NCBI GenBank assembly: GCA_000320605.2 | Contig: KB445801.1 | Location: 1,073,506-1,137,505, forward strand | DNA: 64,000 bases | Source of the DNA: Gelatoporia subvermispora B | Lineage: Eukaryota > Basidiomycota > Agaricomycetes > Polyporales > Gelatoporiaceae | Direction of reading: 5' to 3' | Shown: positions 10,015 through 22,472 of the stretch, one piece after another | How the letters are laid out: each line of letters begins with the position of its first letter | Position numbering within the stretch: position 1 is the first letter of the stretch | Translations under genes and position numbers: made by a program | Notes under the pieces: generated by a model | The model's database searches: none | The model's input: the letters and a program-made list of their open reading frames with translations, nothing else | What the model was told of the DNA's origin: nothing

Positions 10015-11630
10015 ATGTCTTTCACGATTTTGAATGATCGTATGGCTGCTTCGCCCATCCCTACTACCAGCATATCATATGGCACATTCGTAAATGACTC
10101 CTCACGATCACTCTCCCCCTCCTCACTAAGTGGCCATGAAAAAGACGTCGACGAATTCCCAGACGGTGGCCCTACGGCTTGGATGACGGTCTTCGGTGCT
10201 TTTCTAGCGCTATTCTGCTCATTCGGGCAGTTAAACGCATTCGGGACATTCCAGTCCTGGTATGCGTCACATCAACTCCGTGATTTTGACGCCTCTACCA
10301 TATCCTGGATTGGATCTATCCAGCTATGGATATTTTTCTTCTCGGTGAGGCGATCAGTATCTGTCCGACTGAAACGTACTCACGGAAAACTTCCATTAGG
10401 GTGGCTTCATCGGCCGCATTTTCGATCGATGTGGCCCTCGACCGATCATGGCACTCGGAACAGTCGTATATGTGACGAGTATCATGCTGACAAGCGTGGC
10501 ACGCAACTACTATGAGTACATACTCTTCCAAGGCATTCTGTTCGGGCTGGGCGTCGGGATGTTGTAAGTACCACCTGACCGATCATGTTGCAAAAGCTCA
10601 TTTCCAGAATCATGGGAACCGTTCCAGATTTCACCCTCCGCTCGCAGCTATCTCCACCCACTTCAACCGGCGTCGTGCAACTGCCATAGGAATTGCCATG
10701 TCAGGGTCTGGCTTGGGTGTGTATCCCCGCTCTCTCGGATGGAACATTTTTGACACCTTCCTCCGATGAAGGCGGCACAGCGTATCCCATTGCATTGCAG
10801 TATCTTCTCAAGCGGCTGGGATTTGCCTGGGCCGTCCGAGTCTCGGGGCTCGCTTGTCTCGTCATTTGCGCCGTCGCACTCGCCATGGTGAATAGCCGTC
10901 CAGTACCCAGGGGCGATCACCGTCCAAGCCCATGGTTCTACAGTAGCATGTTGAAAGACACCCGCTTCGTCTTCATGATAGTTGGCAGCTGCTTCATCGC
11001 ACTCGGTCAGCACTACCCCATGATCTTTCTGCAGCATGCTGACCTTGTTACAGGCTTGTTTATACCGTTCTTCTATATCGTATCTTACGGCACGGACAAC
11101 GGCATGTCTGCGGAGACTGGGTTCTACATGTTGGCAATGCTCAATGCCGGGAGTGTAGCCGGTCGTCTTGCCCCTCCCCGACTGGCAGATTCCATTGGCC
11201 GTTTCGCCCTCCTCATCCCATGCGCGTTTCTCGCCGGCCTTTCATCGCTTGTCTTCTGGGCGTATGCGCGCTCCCTGCCCTCCCTCATGATGTTTGCGGC
11301 GCTATATGGGTTCTTCTCAGGCGCCTTCAACGCGCTTATCGTCCCATGCATAGCTCAAATATCCGATGTTAGGGAGGTCGGTTCGAGGATTGGGCTGTTA
11401 TACAGTATCATATCGTTCCCGTGAGTCATGATACTCTCGGAATCCATCATCAAGCCTGATATGTCTTCAGGTCTCTATTGAGCGGCCCCATAGCTGGCTG
11501 CCTCCTTAAGCACAATAACGGGTCATATGCAGGCCTGATCACATTGAATGGGACCACCATCATCATCGGCTCTCTAATTATGCTGTGTGCAAAATTGCGC
11601 ATAGATTCTCGGATGCTCGCCCGTGTATAG
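10015..11630 (+). CDS. MFS transporter, monocarboxylate-porter (MCT/MCH)-like
   Basis: Membrane permease of the major facilitator superfamily, monocarboxylate-porter-like subgroup; fungal members include Mch-type and related carriers whose substrates vary. The N-terminus (MSFTILNDRM...) is about 55 hydrophilic residues. The subgroup signature follows as DGGPTAWMTVFGAFLALF, with FGTFQSWY in helix 1 and SWIGSIQLWIFFF in helix 2. The loop GGFIGRIFDRCGPRP, helix 4 ILFGLGVGM and HFNRRRATAIGIAMSGSGLG (helices 4-5) are classic for this family. The second half carries SFPSLLSGPIAG near the C-terminus, and the protein ends DSRMLARV. About five short introns interrupt it. It is separated by 0.9 kb from the upstream SVOP-like transporter and lies in the same orientation; whether the two act together is unknown. 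Confidence 0.88.
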
Positions 11631-12579
11631 GTCACAATGGACTATCACATGCTATCGCCTCGACGCATATCTTTATTGCTGCATTATTATCCAATTGCTG
11701 TAACATTTCAATATCACTGATGCTCTTGTACTGTGTACCAGTAGATCTATAACTGTAAAAGAGAAGTACGAATTCTGCAGCAGAAGTATTATTACTTTGA
11801 CTCATACCTCGAGTGATCATACTGCGCGACAGATCCGTCCGTCGGCGGAAGGTAAGGCATCTCGCGGACGGAGTTCGGTCGATTCGACTTCCAGGTGTTT
11901 CCTCTCGGTCTCAAAAAAGACGGTATTTCTACAATAGTAGCATTCCGACGCAAATTTCGGACTCAAGGGACGACCAGTTATTCTGGCAACGTGACAGTCA
12001 TGCTATACGTCTGATGTGCGGAAATCCTATCGCACTCACGTCTGCTGAATGTTTCTTCGTCCGCATCGCCTTTGCCTCTGTTACTTTCTAACTTTCGGAC
12101 GGCAGACGCAGATAGCCGGATTGAGATGGTCCATTATAAAAATGCCATTGGTGAGAAATTACATCGAAAGGTCTCATTATGTAAAGCGACGGCTTGTCTG
12201 GTAGTACGCCTGAACGACCGGCACTGCATTGTCTTTACTGCAATAAGGGTGCGTAGCCCAGCCTCTTGATCTTCATGCTCATCCTGCTCGTTGTCAGCGT
12301 CCTTGAATGTGTTGACAGTGGATGCTGCTACATATTCCCGGGGTATTTCGACTGCCGATGCACTCAATATCATGCCGACTCAAGTAACGCCCGACCCAAC
12401 TGATATGATTTTCCGCAAAATGTACAACATAACGATGACACTGCCCCCCACTTCGACGTTTTTACAGATTTTCTGCTCCCAAGCTGCCGTTCCTCAAACA
12501 GTCCCTGAAAGAGACTGAGCACATGTCCGATATTGCCGAGATTACTACTCACATCGCGATCGAAAAATACACTTGAGGC
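11631..12579. other. Intergenic, nothing recognised
   Basis: Only short open frames without family signatures or convincing splice chains. It contains the 3' flanks of the converging transporter (plus) and microprotein (minus) genes. Confidence 0.5.
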
Positions 12580-12811
12580 TCAGCGATACGGCTTGGGTGG
12601 CGGCTGCTGGGGAGGCCAGCGCGGGCCCCACTGTATGAGTCGCGTCAGCTAAGCGACAGATAGCAAAAGGTCTCCATGCAGCTTGAGCTCACCGTCCAAG
12701 GGAGACCGCCCTATAATCATGCCATAAAATCAGTCAATTGCAACAGATCACGATACTGGAGCTTGGTCCACTCACATTGAATCCCTGCTGTCCAGTACCC
12801 TGTCCGCTCAT
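12580..12811 (-). CDS. 34-residue Gly/Pro/Trp-rich microprotein, three exons
   Basis: A very small spliced gene. Exon 1 is 12811-12776 (12 codons), exon 2 is 12710-12693 (6 codons) and exon 3 is 12630-12580 (16 codons plus TGA). Donors are GTGAGT and GTGAGC, acceptors TTATAG and ATACAG, and good branch-point-like sequences (CTGAT, CTGAC) precede each acceptor. All exons are in phase 0. The product starts MSGQGTGQQGF and ends QQPPPKPYR. It has no signal peptide, no Cys and no known domain; it is rich in Gly, Pro, Gln and Trp, so probably disordered. A TATA box lies about 80 nt upstream of the ATG. Function is unknown. The match of splice signals, phase and promoter in so short a span argues against chance, but expression would have to be shown. 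Confidence 0.55.
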
Positions 12812-14563
12812 GAGTGTCTTGAGTAAAAGTGGGTAGTGAAGATGAAGATACCGCAGTGGGCTGGGGAATCAGCGCCTTGGCTACTGGGTTATATATACCT
12901 AGCAGCTGAGGCTGTCCAGTCTAACCTCACAATATGATTTTGCTTCAACTTCGAACGTTCTACGTTCACCAAGGATGCTACGTCCTCAAACGATCGATGA
13001 TGCGCTGCATCCATACAGGCTCAGGCTGTGCTGTTTGTATAGGAGTCTTACGGACAGACTGGAAGCACAACAGCTGATCGACGGGATTTCGGCTAAGCCG
13101 AGGCAGTTCAAATGTCAGCTTGTACAAGGGGTGGGAGAAATCGATGTCATTTCAATATTCCTAAATAATTCTGAAAATGCCCTGCGTCTGCGAGAGGGTA
13201 TGATACGCTGTATTCCTATTGCACTTGAGGGATTGTAGCTACACCAAGCCGCTTTGAATAAAATTCCGCAAGAACTTGGCTCGTCTACGCTCATGCCTTC
13301 TCTGGACACTTCTTACAATAATTTTTGCGTCCTTTCCAAGAACATAAAACACGAGCGCCTTTAGGGAGGGTCACAGGGCATGTCCAAATGTATAGCAAAG
13401 TCTTCTGTGTTCCATTGATCATGTCACCCAGCGTATCGTTATTTGAAACACATAGCCCTTCATTATATCTAGACCATCATCGATGACCGATAAGCAACTC
13501 GTGGTGATCGAACTGACCAAGTAGCACTTCATTTTATACACGGATCTCCATTCGGGTGGCGATAGGGACTCTCGATATCTTAGAAGGGCAGCATGGCAGT
13601 GACATATTCGGCATCCATGTTCTGGCACAAGCCTGGAGCGGCGACAAGATGTCCAATAGAAGGTACGTTTTACGAGAAGTGCAGGGAGCGAGAGCCCAAG
13701 AGTGACATGTGTGAGACGAGTTGATTGAATAGCTCGCAAGAACTTCTTTCATCTGTGTTATCGGCCACAGGAAGGCCAATGTGAACTATGCGGGGCGCGG
13801 GAATTGCACTGCACCGAGCGCGCTATAATCAGCCCTGTCAGGCCTTCATGCCTCCAGGACTCAGGACGTTCAGATCTGCGCATCGAGTCGCCATACGCAC
13901 GACTTCCGAATACTAGGCTCTGTCCAATCTCCCTGTTACATTAATACATTGATTCCGCTTCGATAGAGTATATTGTGTGTGATGCAAAAAGAGTATGCAT
14001 ATCTTGTTTATCGATTTTCCACTCCTTGGAGCCCAGACCACAGCTAGAAATTACTCAACTATTGCCAAACAGGAAGACGCTCCCTGGGAGCTGCGGTGCA
14101 CGTTCCGGGCGAAGACGGAGCGGAAGCAGTCGTACCTGCGCGTGCACCTAGGGAGCTGATACCGTCTCTGCTGCAAGTGGAGTCCGCAGAGCCAGTTCGC
14201 GGAATATGCGTATTTGATACCTCGATTGTGTGACGCCGTGCTCGAGAGAATCGTGGACAAACGGACTTTGGCGGGCTCTAGGAGAGCATGTCATGACAGC
14301 GGCCATCAGCGTTACTCTCCCTTAGCCGAGAATTGACCAATGGGAAAGTGTACCTGCAACCCCGCTCAAAGCCCCGCTTGAATACGACTTTTCTCAAACT
14401 CGCCCATCGATATGAGAGAGAGAGGCCGTAATTTTGAAGATCGCGTGTGATTAGTGTAACAGCAGACGCCCTGGTACACGGCTGCGGCTTACTCAAGGTG
14501 ACCTGCAAGTACCCTTTCAACAGCCTGCGCCCTGTACCAGCCGAAACGCTTGACACAGTAGAC
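12812..14563. other. Gene-poor stretch before the NLR gene
   Basis: 1.75 kb with no gene I can support. Minus-strand open frames around 13,419-13,779 and 14,051-14,260 have no recognisable motifs. The last few hundred bases are presumably the promoter of the C2-NACHT-WD40 gene. Confidence 0.45.
12889..12897 (-). promoter_or_regulatory. TATA box of the microprotein gene
   Basis: TATATATAA on the minus strand, about 80 nt upstream of the ATG at 12811. It is a strong core-promoter match at a plausible distance for a short 5' UTR. Confidence 0.5.
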
Positions 14564-17500
14564 ATGCCGACAGAAGGGCATTCAAAGTATGTAGTAAGTT
14601 TGACCTGCGATCCATTATTCCTCAATTCTCTATTTGGGCAGGGTCAAAGTTCGCTTGAAAGGTACTGCCTCCTCAGAATCTGAACGCGGCGCAAATGATT
14701 GACAATTCACAGTCGAGGAGGTCAAAATCAAATCCAGCTTACGATCCATCACAAAACTGCTCGGCAAATCTCGGGCGGAAGTTGTGATCGAAGTGAACGG
14801 TGTTAAGGAAGCGGCGACGAAGGTTTCTACCCCGGGCGAAAAAGCAACCTGGAATGAAGAACTATACATGTATGTCACTATCTAGGCATTTCTAACATCA
14901 TGAAGCTGAATCATGATAAGCCATATTGAGGAAACCGATAAAGTTGTAGTCAGAGTATTTGACCATGCAAAGGAGAAGAGTGGCGGTGCTATCCTAGTAG
15001 GAGATGCGGAAGTAGATCTTTCCTTCGTACACTCTTCTTCTGTAACGTCCAAATGTGAGTTCAATCACGCACAGTCATGCCACGGTGACGAAAGTTGAGA
15101 TATGTTATACGTAGATCTCATATTCGACGTGAAGAAGTCAAACAAATCCAGTGGTCGCGTCAACATAGAAGTCACCAGAATCGTCGAATCTCAGGGTCAA
15201 GCTTTAACACAGTCCGAAAACGACTCGACGGAGCCTGAAGATACGATCGAGAACCTTGTGCAAAGAGCCGAAGCGAAGGTTGCAGCCGAACCTTCATATG
15301 AGCGATTCAAGGACGTTCTCTCTTATATGAATGTAGTAATCAAGGTTGCGGAGCCTCTATCAGACCTTGGTGTAAGTTCACTATGAAGGTTTAAGAAATC
15401 TGCTCTAACATTTCCGAACTACTTTAGGTGCCCGGCCTGAAGACTACCCACGATATCTTGAGTAAGGTTTATGAAGTGAGGCGCCATTTCTTTCAGGTGA
15501 TGTCTAGTGCACAAAATTTACAAATGTACAGGTTCTTCATGCGCAGAAAGAGCGCGACGAAAACGTCGGAAAGCTTGCCAAGGAGATGGCACAGCTTTGG
15601 ACTATACTCTCGGAAATCAAGAATCTCGAGATGATCAAGACAATGAAGGATGTCATGGAGGCCTCGACAGAACAGACTAAGAAATGCGCCGAGTTCCTCG
15701 AGAAGTACGCAGATACGAACATTGCTAGTACGTCCTGTTGTATCGTCATCAAATTCCCCTGATCGATATCAACGCGTGCCAGAGCGATTCTTTACTGGAT
15801 ACTTCGTGACCGATGAACGGATTTCTGCATTCCAAGACTCCTTCCATGATCTGAGGGAGCGAATGACTCGAGGCGCCAGTATTCAAACATGGGTGGTCGT
15901 AGAGCGAGGGTTTTCTGACTTGACGGGTGCGTATGGCTACATAGACGCACAGGATATTTGGTCTCATTGACGGAACTTTTAGCGAGGATGGATTTGCAGG
16001 GCCTAAGCGAAGCTCGGAGTGCCTCGTTCAATTCGGGTCGTATATGTCTCACGGGTACGAGGCAGGGAGATCTCCAACGCATCCTCAAATGGGTGGAGGA
16101 TGGATCAGGCAGCGGAGTGTATTGGCTCACAGGTGTCGCAGGGTGTGGGAAGTCTACCATCGCTCATACCGTGGCAAAGATATTGGAGGATAGCCATAGA
16201 CTGGGCGCATCATTCTTCTTCGACCGCAATGATGCTTCCCTCAACAGCCCTCGTCTCTTCTGTACTACTATTACTAGTCAACTCGCCCGCTATGACTCTG
16301 CACTTAGGAAGGCAGTGCTCGACGTCATCAAAATGGACCCAGGCATCGACGCGAAACCATTACCCAACCAGATGACGCCCCTCATTACAGACACTACTGG
16401 CAAAGTCAGGTTCACCGTCCCACTCGTGTTGATTTTCGATGCACTCGACGAGAGCGGTACCCCGGAGACCCGCAAGGAGTTCATGCTAGCCCTGAAAGCG
16501 GAACTTCCAAAACTATCCTCCCATGTCAAAATACTTATGACTAGTCGCGACGAATTCGATATTCGTGGTGCCCTACCGCTTGAGGCGTCTCGTACACCAC
16601 ACAGAGCAGATGTGAAAGATGAGACACTAGCCGACGTTCGGCGGTTCATCCAGGCTCAGTTGTCGGAAGTCTCTCTTCGCTTCCCTGACCTTGTGAATTG
16701 GCCAACTCCTGAAGACATTGACCGGTTGGCAACCCGCGCAGATGGCCTGTTCATCTGGGCGAACATCGCATGCAACTTCGTTTTGAACGGACCGGACCAA
16801 GATCCACTCGTGCACCTCGAAACCATTTTATCGATTGACCCTGCGGAGCGCGCAAGGGCTGAAAGCTCACTCGACACACTCTACTTGACGATCCTGAGGC
16901 GCAATCCGACTAATATGGACAATTTCCGTTATATCGTGGGCTCGATCATCTCCCTTCGGGACCCATTGACTCCGAAGGACATCGACAAGTTGCTCGGTTT
17001 GGTGGCGAAGAACGCTCAGACACCTCTAATTCTCGGAGACGGGACCAAGATCCGCCTGACAACCTGTTATGGTCAAGCAATGTCTCTTGCATCTGTCCTG
17101 AGCGTAGACGGCACAGAGAAACCTATTAGGGTCATACATGCTTCCATTTTCGATTTCTTTGCGAATAGTGAAAGGAGTCAAGAGTTCCACGTCGACTTGC
17201 AGCGGGTGCACTCTCTCCTTACCGACCGCTGCTTTCTTCGTATGCGTACCCTGCTGCGCTTTGATATCTGCGGCCTCCGCGATCCTTCTAAACACAATGC
17301 CGAATTTTCCGACATCAGTAGTCGACTCGACCAGCGCATCCCTGGGGACCTGAAGTATGCATGTCGGTTCTGGGCTCATCACCTCACACAGGTTCAATCT
17401 TGCTCGACGAAGACAATTTCCGCAGTAACAGATTTCCTGTCCAAGCAATTCCTCAATTGGCTTGAAGCGATGAGCCTTCTCGGGCTTACAACAGACATAT

Positions 17501-19852
17501 GTCCGATTCTACAAGACGTGTACAAATGGGCGAAGGTCCGTATCATTGAGTACTGACGATACATGTTGGTTTTAATCGTTTCTCTAGGGTCTCAATCTTG
17601 GGGATCTGACTTTGCTATGTCAAGATTGCTTCCGCTTTGCACAACAGTTCCGCCCAATTTTAGACGTTAGTGCCTTGCAGATCTACATCTCGGGCATGAC
17701 GTTTTGCCCTCGAGGTTCACGAGTCTTCAAGATTTTCGGGAACCGCAAGGCTACTCCCATGCCAACCTTGACTATTGGAGAAGAAGCGCTTATAGCACCT
17801 GTATGCTCTACCCACTTCCGACATACGAAAGAGGTGTACAGCGTCAAGTTCTTCCCACAACAAGAGAAGATTGTTTCGGGTGGTGTCGATCGTACCATCC
17901 AAATCTGGGATCCGACATCAGGGTCTCTCTTACAAGAGCCACTGACTGGCCATGGCGCAGCCGTTTTAGTATTGGCAATATCCTCGGACGGTGGTCTCAT
18001 CGCATCGGGATCCACGAACAAGACGATGCGCATATGGAATTCTTCGACCGGTCAACCTCTGGGTGAATCACTCACGCTTCCGGAGTACCCTATCGGCCTT
18101 GCGTTCATGTCCTACGACACTCGTGTGGTATCCTGCTCTCAGGACGGGTCAATATGCATCTATGACATCGAGGCCGAGTCGTTGACGCAGGAGAGAGTCA
18201 TAGGGAGTGGTGGACAGGTCAATTGCATCGCAATTTCCTCGGATGGGGAACAGCTGGCATGTGCATCGACGATTTCGACTGAGATCTGGGATTTGGTAAA
18301 CTGGAACACCGTAGGAGATCCTCTGAGGGCGGCCAGTGCCGTCGCATTTTCGCCCGACAACAAGCGTCTCGCAATGGGAATACCAGCAGGATGTGATATG
18401 GTCGTCACTGACCTCTCGACAAGGGAGACGATTGAGCTACAAGGGCACGAATATCCTATAACCGCCGTGGCGTTCTCATCCGATGGAAGTCTGTTGGCCT
18501 CAGCCTCGGGAGAGAATATTATCATTTTATGGAATGGGACATCCGGAGCAATCCTTGGCGTACTTCGTGGGCATTCGAATATGATCCTCTCCCTTGCATT
18601 CTCCTCGGACAACTCTCTCCTTGCGTCAGGATCGAGTGACAGGAGCGTGCGTATTTGGGATGTCAATACCGCAATAACTTCTGTGCCTGCTCAAATGCGG
18701 ACCACTACCCCTCACATCGCTTTCCTTGTCTACTCACCGGAATCCGACCACATTGCCTTCGCAATTGATAACATCGTCTACATCACCTTTCCAGACTCCC
18801 CGATTATGGTGCTGCGGAAGCATGAACAAGAAATATCCAGCTTGGCATTCTCTCCGAATGGTGCACGTCTTGCGGCTGTCTACCCAGAGTTTATCCAGTG
18901 GTGGGATGTACAATCTAGTTCCGCTTTGGACATCGTGCAGCTGAAACCAGCATCTATGAGCGGATACATCATGATGTCCGCTAGCGGCAACCGCATAGCT
19001 GCGATGGACAGTACCCTCCAGTTCTGGGATGCCACGAACGGCGAGGCTGTCGGGGACCCTCAGACAGCACACGGGGACATAATATCATGCATGTCCTTCT
19101 CACGGGATGGGTTGTTACTTGCAACAGGGTCGAACGATATGACAGTTCGCCTATGGGATACCGCGGATGCCTCCGTGTCTGGGGAGCCGTTTCACAACAA
19201 TTACCCACCATCGGAGGTCTCTTTCTCCCCTGACAGCACGATGCTAGTATCTGGAGCGGTAGACGGAACCATCCGACTGTGGAGCATCAGTCGTCGCGAG
19301 CTGATATGGCAGAATCCTGGAGACATCACTACCTTTATCCCATCAATCGTATTCACGCCAGACACCAAACGAATCATCTGCACAGTAGTGGATGGGAACA
19401 TCATTGTTCTGGATGCCTCATCTGGGGCCTCGGTCGGTACGCCGATTCGGCGCTTCAACAACAACGCGGGGCAGGTGTCATTATCACACGACGGGGACAA
19501 TCTCGTTCTAGCAACTGACGGAGTGCAAGTATGGAGAAAGGGGAAAGATGATACCTGGGTATTCAAGCAGGAAATTTGGTACCCTCCAGAGCCGTTGAGC
19601 AGCGAAGAGCTCCGCTTCTCGCCACCGTTCCTTGCGAGTATGCGTGAAAGCGGCAAGTACAGCGGATGGCTGACAAGTGAGGAGGGGCACAAATTACTGT
19701 GGATACCGGAGCATCTGCGGCGCGTCTGGCCTCCATTCGAATCAGCACGACTCCAGCTCGGACGCGACTCACCCTCAGTCACGCTTAATATGCATGAGTA
19801 TCTGGTGTGGTTATCGGGTATCACAGGCGCACAGTATGAAGTGAACCAGTGA
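14564..19852 (+). CDS. C2 - helical domain - NACHT - WD40 STAND (NLR-like) protein
   Basis: Signal-transducing NTPase of the fungal NLR-like class, implicated in related proteins in non-self recognition and regulated cell death. Around ten introns are clustered in the 5' third; the protein is about 1,550 residues. First comes a C2 domain (start MPTEGHSKVKVRLKVEEVKI; core KATWNEELYI and VVVRVFDHAKE). Next is an all-helical region (YERFKDVLSYMNVVIKVAEP ... KCAEFLEKYAD ... KRFFTGYFVTDERISAFQDS) with the look of a four-helix-bundle effector domain. The NACHT module has FNSGRICLTGTR, Walker A GVAGCGKST (from 16132), Walker B LIFDALDES and sensor LMTSRDE. A conserved linker (ALQIYISGMTF) leads into about 14 WD40 repeats (roughly 17,820-19,560), enough for two propellers. 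The WD repeats are diverged from one another, unlike the near-identical repeats of HET-E/HET-D type genes. The effector identity of the helical region is inferred. Confidence 0.9.
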
Positions 19853-21415
19853 GCCCAGATCTGCATCCTACAGGGGCGTCTTACTGATGATGCGCTACCA
19901 GGGATTGGTCGTACACACCTATTTCCCATGAAAGTTTCGCAAACAGCGACAATCACGTAGAAGAGACAGTGCAGTAGACATCGCGTATGGGTGGCGAATT
20001 ATTTGCAATTTATGACATGGAATCATGCATTCAGACTACTATCGAACCGGGACGACGGGCGAATATGCCCGACCTGAATAGTCCCCAGACACACCACTAG
20101 TCGTAGTACGAACTGCTCGTCGGCAGGGCGTACGAAAGAACGGTCTTTGTGCTCTAACCTGTAATTACCTTTCTGTTACGATCTCTCGATTTCCACTTTA
20201 ATTTTCGAGAATTTCACCTTCATTCACCCTCATCTCTGCTCCATCAAAAACCGTCTTTCTTGAATAAGGGCGGTGTAAGAATCACTGTCTTACTGGCTAC
20301 CACTGACAGGAGAATGTTGCGTTTACTTGGACTCGCGTCTTGCCTTCAATTCGAATCTCGAGGCTTGACGGCGCGATAAGACGAGTCGACATTCTCCTGA
20401 TGTCAATTTAGCACTGCGCTACATCTCGAGCTTTGAAACATTTTCCTCGCACTGCTGGTATCTCCCTGATCTTTGACTATTTCTCTGGCGAGTCGCTCCA
20501 GCACCGCCTCTTTTGTGTTTCGCAGTGTAGCGCAACTCGACACATCGCATGTCTACCTCTGCTACAGGAGGTCCTAAATAGCCTGACACTTACTGTAGCG
20601 CCGAAACGCTAAACACAAATACACGGGGACTCTGATGACGGGACTACTGACAACTTAGGCACTCACAAGGAGCTCTAAGCCCGTGCATATTGTGCTGGCA
20701 GCTTCCGCTTGTCAACGCTCCAAAATACATTCACTAGCCCAATGGGACACAGATCTCGTAGGCGCAGATGCTTCGGGGAGTTAGCTCAGCTGTTTGCCCT
20801 ACGGCGATTGAGTCAGGCAATACAGTATCTTTGGCCGGCACAACGACTCCTTTGATTGCTCCCGAATCCTAGTCAAGCGGGAACTCATGCTTGTCAGTGG
20901 CTTAACATATTAGGACATGCCATGTCAGTAATTGCCCAAATTGGCAGGTATGTAACCGCCTCGGGATATGTATAAGTACAGTGCAGACGGTCACAGGAAC
21001 CATATGAATGAGGCACCTGACCTCGGGCTCGATCATTCATCGGCTCCACAGCGTCTTCAGTCCGAGCGCGCCGCCTATTTACGTGCGGAACGAACCCCCA
21101 GACGTCCCGGGCGGTCGCGCAGGGAATCGGGATTGGACTGTTGTTGCGTCCGGTGGCTCCGAGTGGGCAAAGGAGCACACCACACCAGCGGAGAATTTGA
21201 TCTTCTATCCCTAATACATGTTCATTCCTTCCAGCATTCGCGCTGCTTCGAATGAATCGCAGAAACATATCAAATTCTCGAAAACCAGGAATAATGCCGT
21301 ATAGTCTCCATCGAGCGGCACAACAATCACAGGACTATGGAACTGCCATTGTATAAATGTTCCATGTCTCACCCAGGTCGTTTGCAAGTTGCAAGCCTCC
21401 GTTTACTGTGCTAAC
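19853..21415. other. Gene-poor stretch after the NLR gene
   Basis: About 1.56 kb without a supportable gene. It contains a long hairpin at 20307-20399 (separate entry) and a small stem (GTAAGA...TCTTAC) just before it near 20,280. The last 150 bases are the probable promoter of the dehydrogenase. Confidence 0.5.
20307..20399. repeat. 93-nt imperfect hairpin with 11-bp perfect terminal stem
   Basis: CAGGAGAATGT at 20307-20317 is the exact reverse complement of ACATTCTCCTG at 20389-20399. Inside, GACTCGCGTCTT pairs with AAGACGAGTC apart from a 2-nt bulge, and the tip holds GCCT...TTCGAA...AGGC, itself quasi-palindromic. The whole could fold as one long stem. It may be a small MITE-like remnant, a small-RNA precursor or an isolated foldback. 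Confidence 0.6.
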
Positions 21416-22472
21416 ATGCCAGCACCCAAAGTCTGGTTCAGTGAGCGATCCACCCCATTGCCAAGTCAATTGTTGACCACATCATCTTTCAATCAGTTAC
21501 TGGCGCATCCACGGGTCTTGGTCGTGCAATGACGGAGCTCGTCCTGAAGAACGGCGATATCGCAGTGGCGACTCTCCGCAAGCCTGAGGCGCTTGCGGGC
21601 CTCTCTGCCCAGTATGCCAGCGATCGGCTGCTTGTGCTCAAGCTCGATGTAACCAGTCGGGACGAGATCGCTGCCGCCTTCGCCCGAACGAAGGAGACGT
21701 TTGGCAGAGCTGACATCGTCTTCAACAACGCTGGATATGGCGTTGCCACGGAGGTCGAATACGCGTATGAGCATGATCAGCTCGTCCGTGACGTATTCGA
21801 AGTCAACTTCTGGGGAGCTGCACATATGACTCAGGCGGCGATCAAGTTCTTTCGTGAAGTAAACGGACCTAGTATTGGAGGGCACCTGCTGCAGAACAGT
21901 TCAATGTTTGCAATCGAGAGCATGCCTTGTGTGGGATATTACTGTTCGACTAAGTTCGGTGGGTTTACCAAACGAATGGTCGAACGCACATCTCTCAGAC
22001 AGCAAATAGCACTCGAAGGACTCAGCGAGGCCCTGTCCAAAGAGCTCGATCCGTCTTGGAACATCAAGGTCCTGCCGTCCCACTGCTTTTCTAGGCTTGT
22101 TGTATATTGATACGTGAGGCGCAGGTTACCATCATCAAGGCGGGTTTTTTGGCCACAGATATTCATGCAAGAGCAGACTTTATCGACGCGCTCCCCGCGT
22201 ACGCTCAATCGCCAGCGGCCTCTGCGAGGGAAAATCTATACAGTTATGCCAAGAATCCCATTGGCGGAGACCCAGAAAAGGCGGTTGAGGCATTTTATCG
22301 CCTCACACGTCTACCAGACCCGCCGCTTCACTTCATTTTGGGAAAGGACGCAATCGAATTGATTAAGAGGAAAATCGCGACACTCACGTTGGCCATGGAT
22401 TCATACGCATCATGGTCTGAAGGGCTGGAGCGCACGGGAAACCCGGAAGAAGAGTCTCGGGTATCAGAGTGA
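21416..22472 (+). CDS. Short-chain dehydrogenase/reductase (SDR)
   Basis: NAD(P)-dependent oxidoreductase with Rossmann fold, 297 residues in four exons (introns 21441-21496, 21959-22009, 22069-22124, all GT-AG). The start MPAPKVWFITGASTGLG contains the cofactor motif TGxxxGxG. NNAG follows at the expected position, then the catalytic Ser in QNSS and the YCSTK (Y-x3-K) pair. ALEGLSEAL after the YxxxK helix is typical of classical SDRs that fungal annotations often call retinol-dehydrogenase or 17-beta-HSD-like. The substrate is unknown. It lies alone, not in a recognisable secondary-metabolite cluster. Confidence 0.9.

Noticed and set aside
20770..20860. tRNA-like box A (TAGCTCAG) in the gene-poor region
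   Set aside because: No matching box B (GGTTCGA-type) at the right distance and no cloverleaf stem could be drawn.
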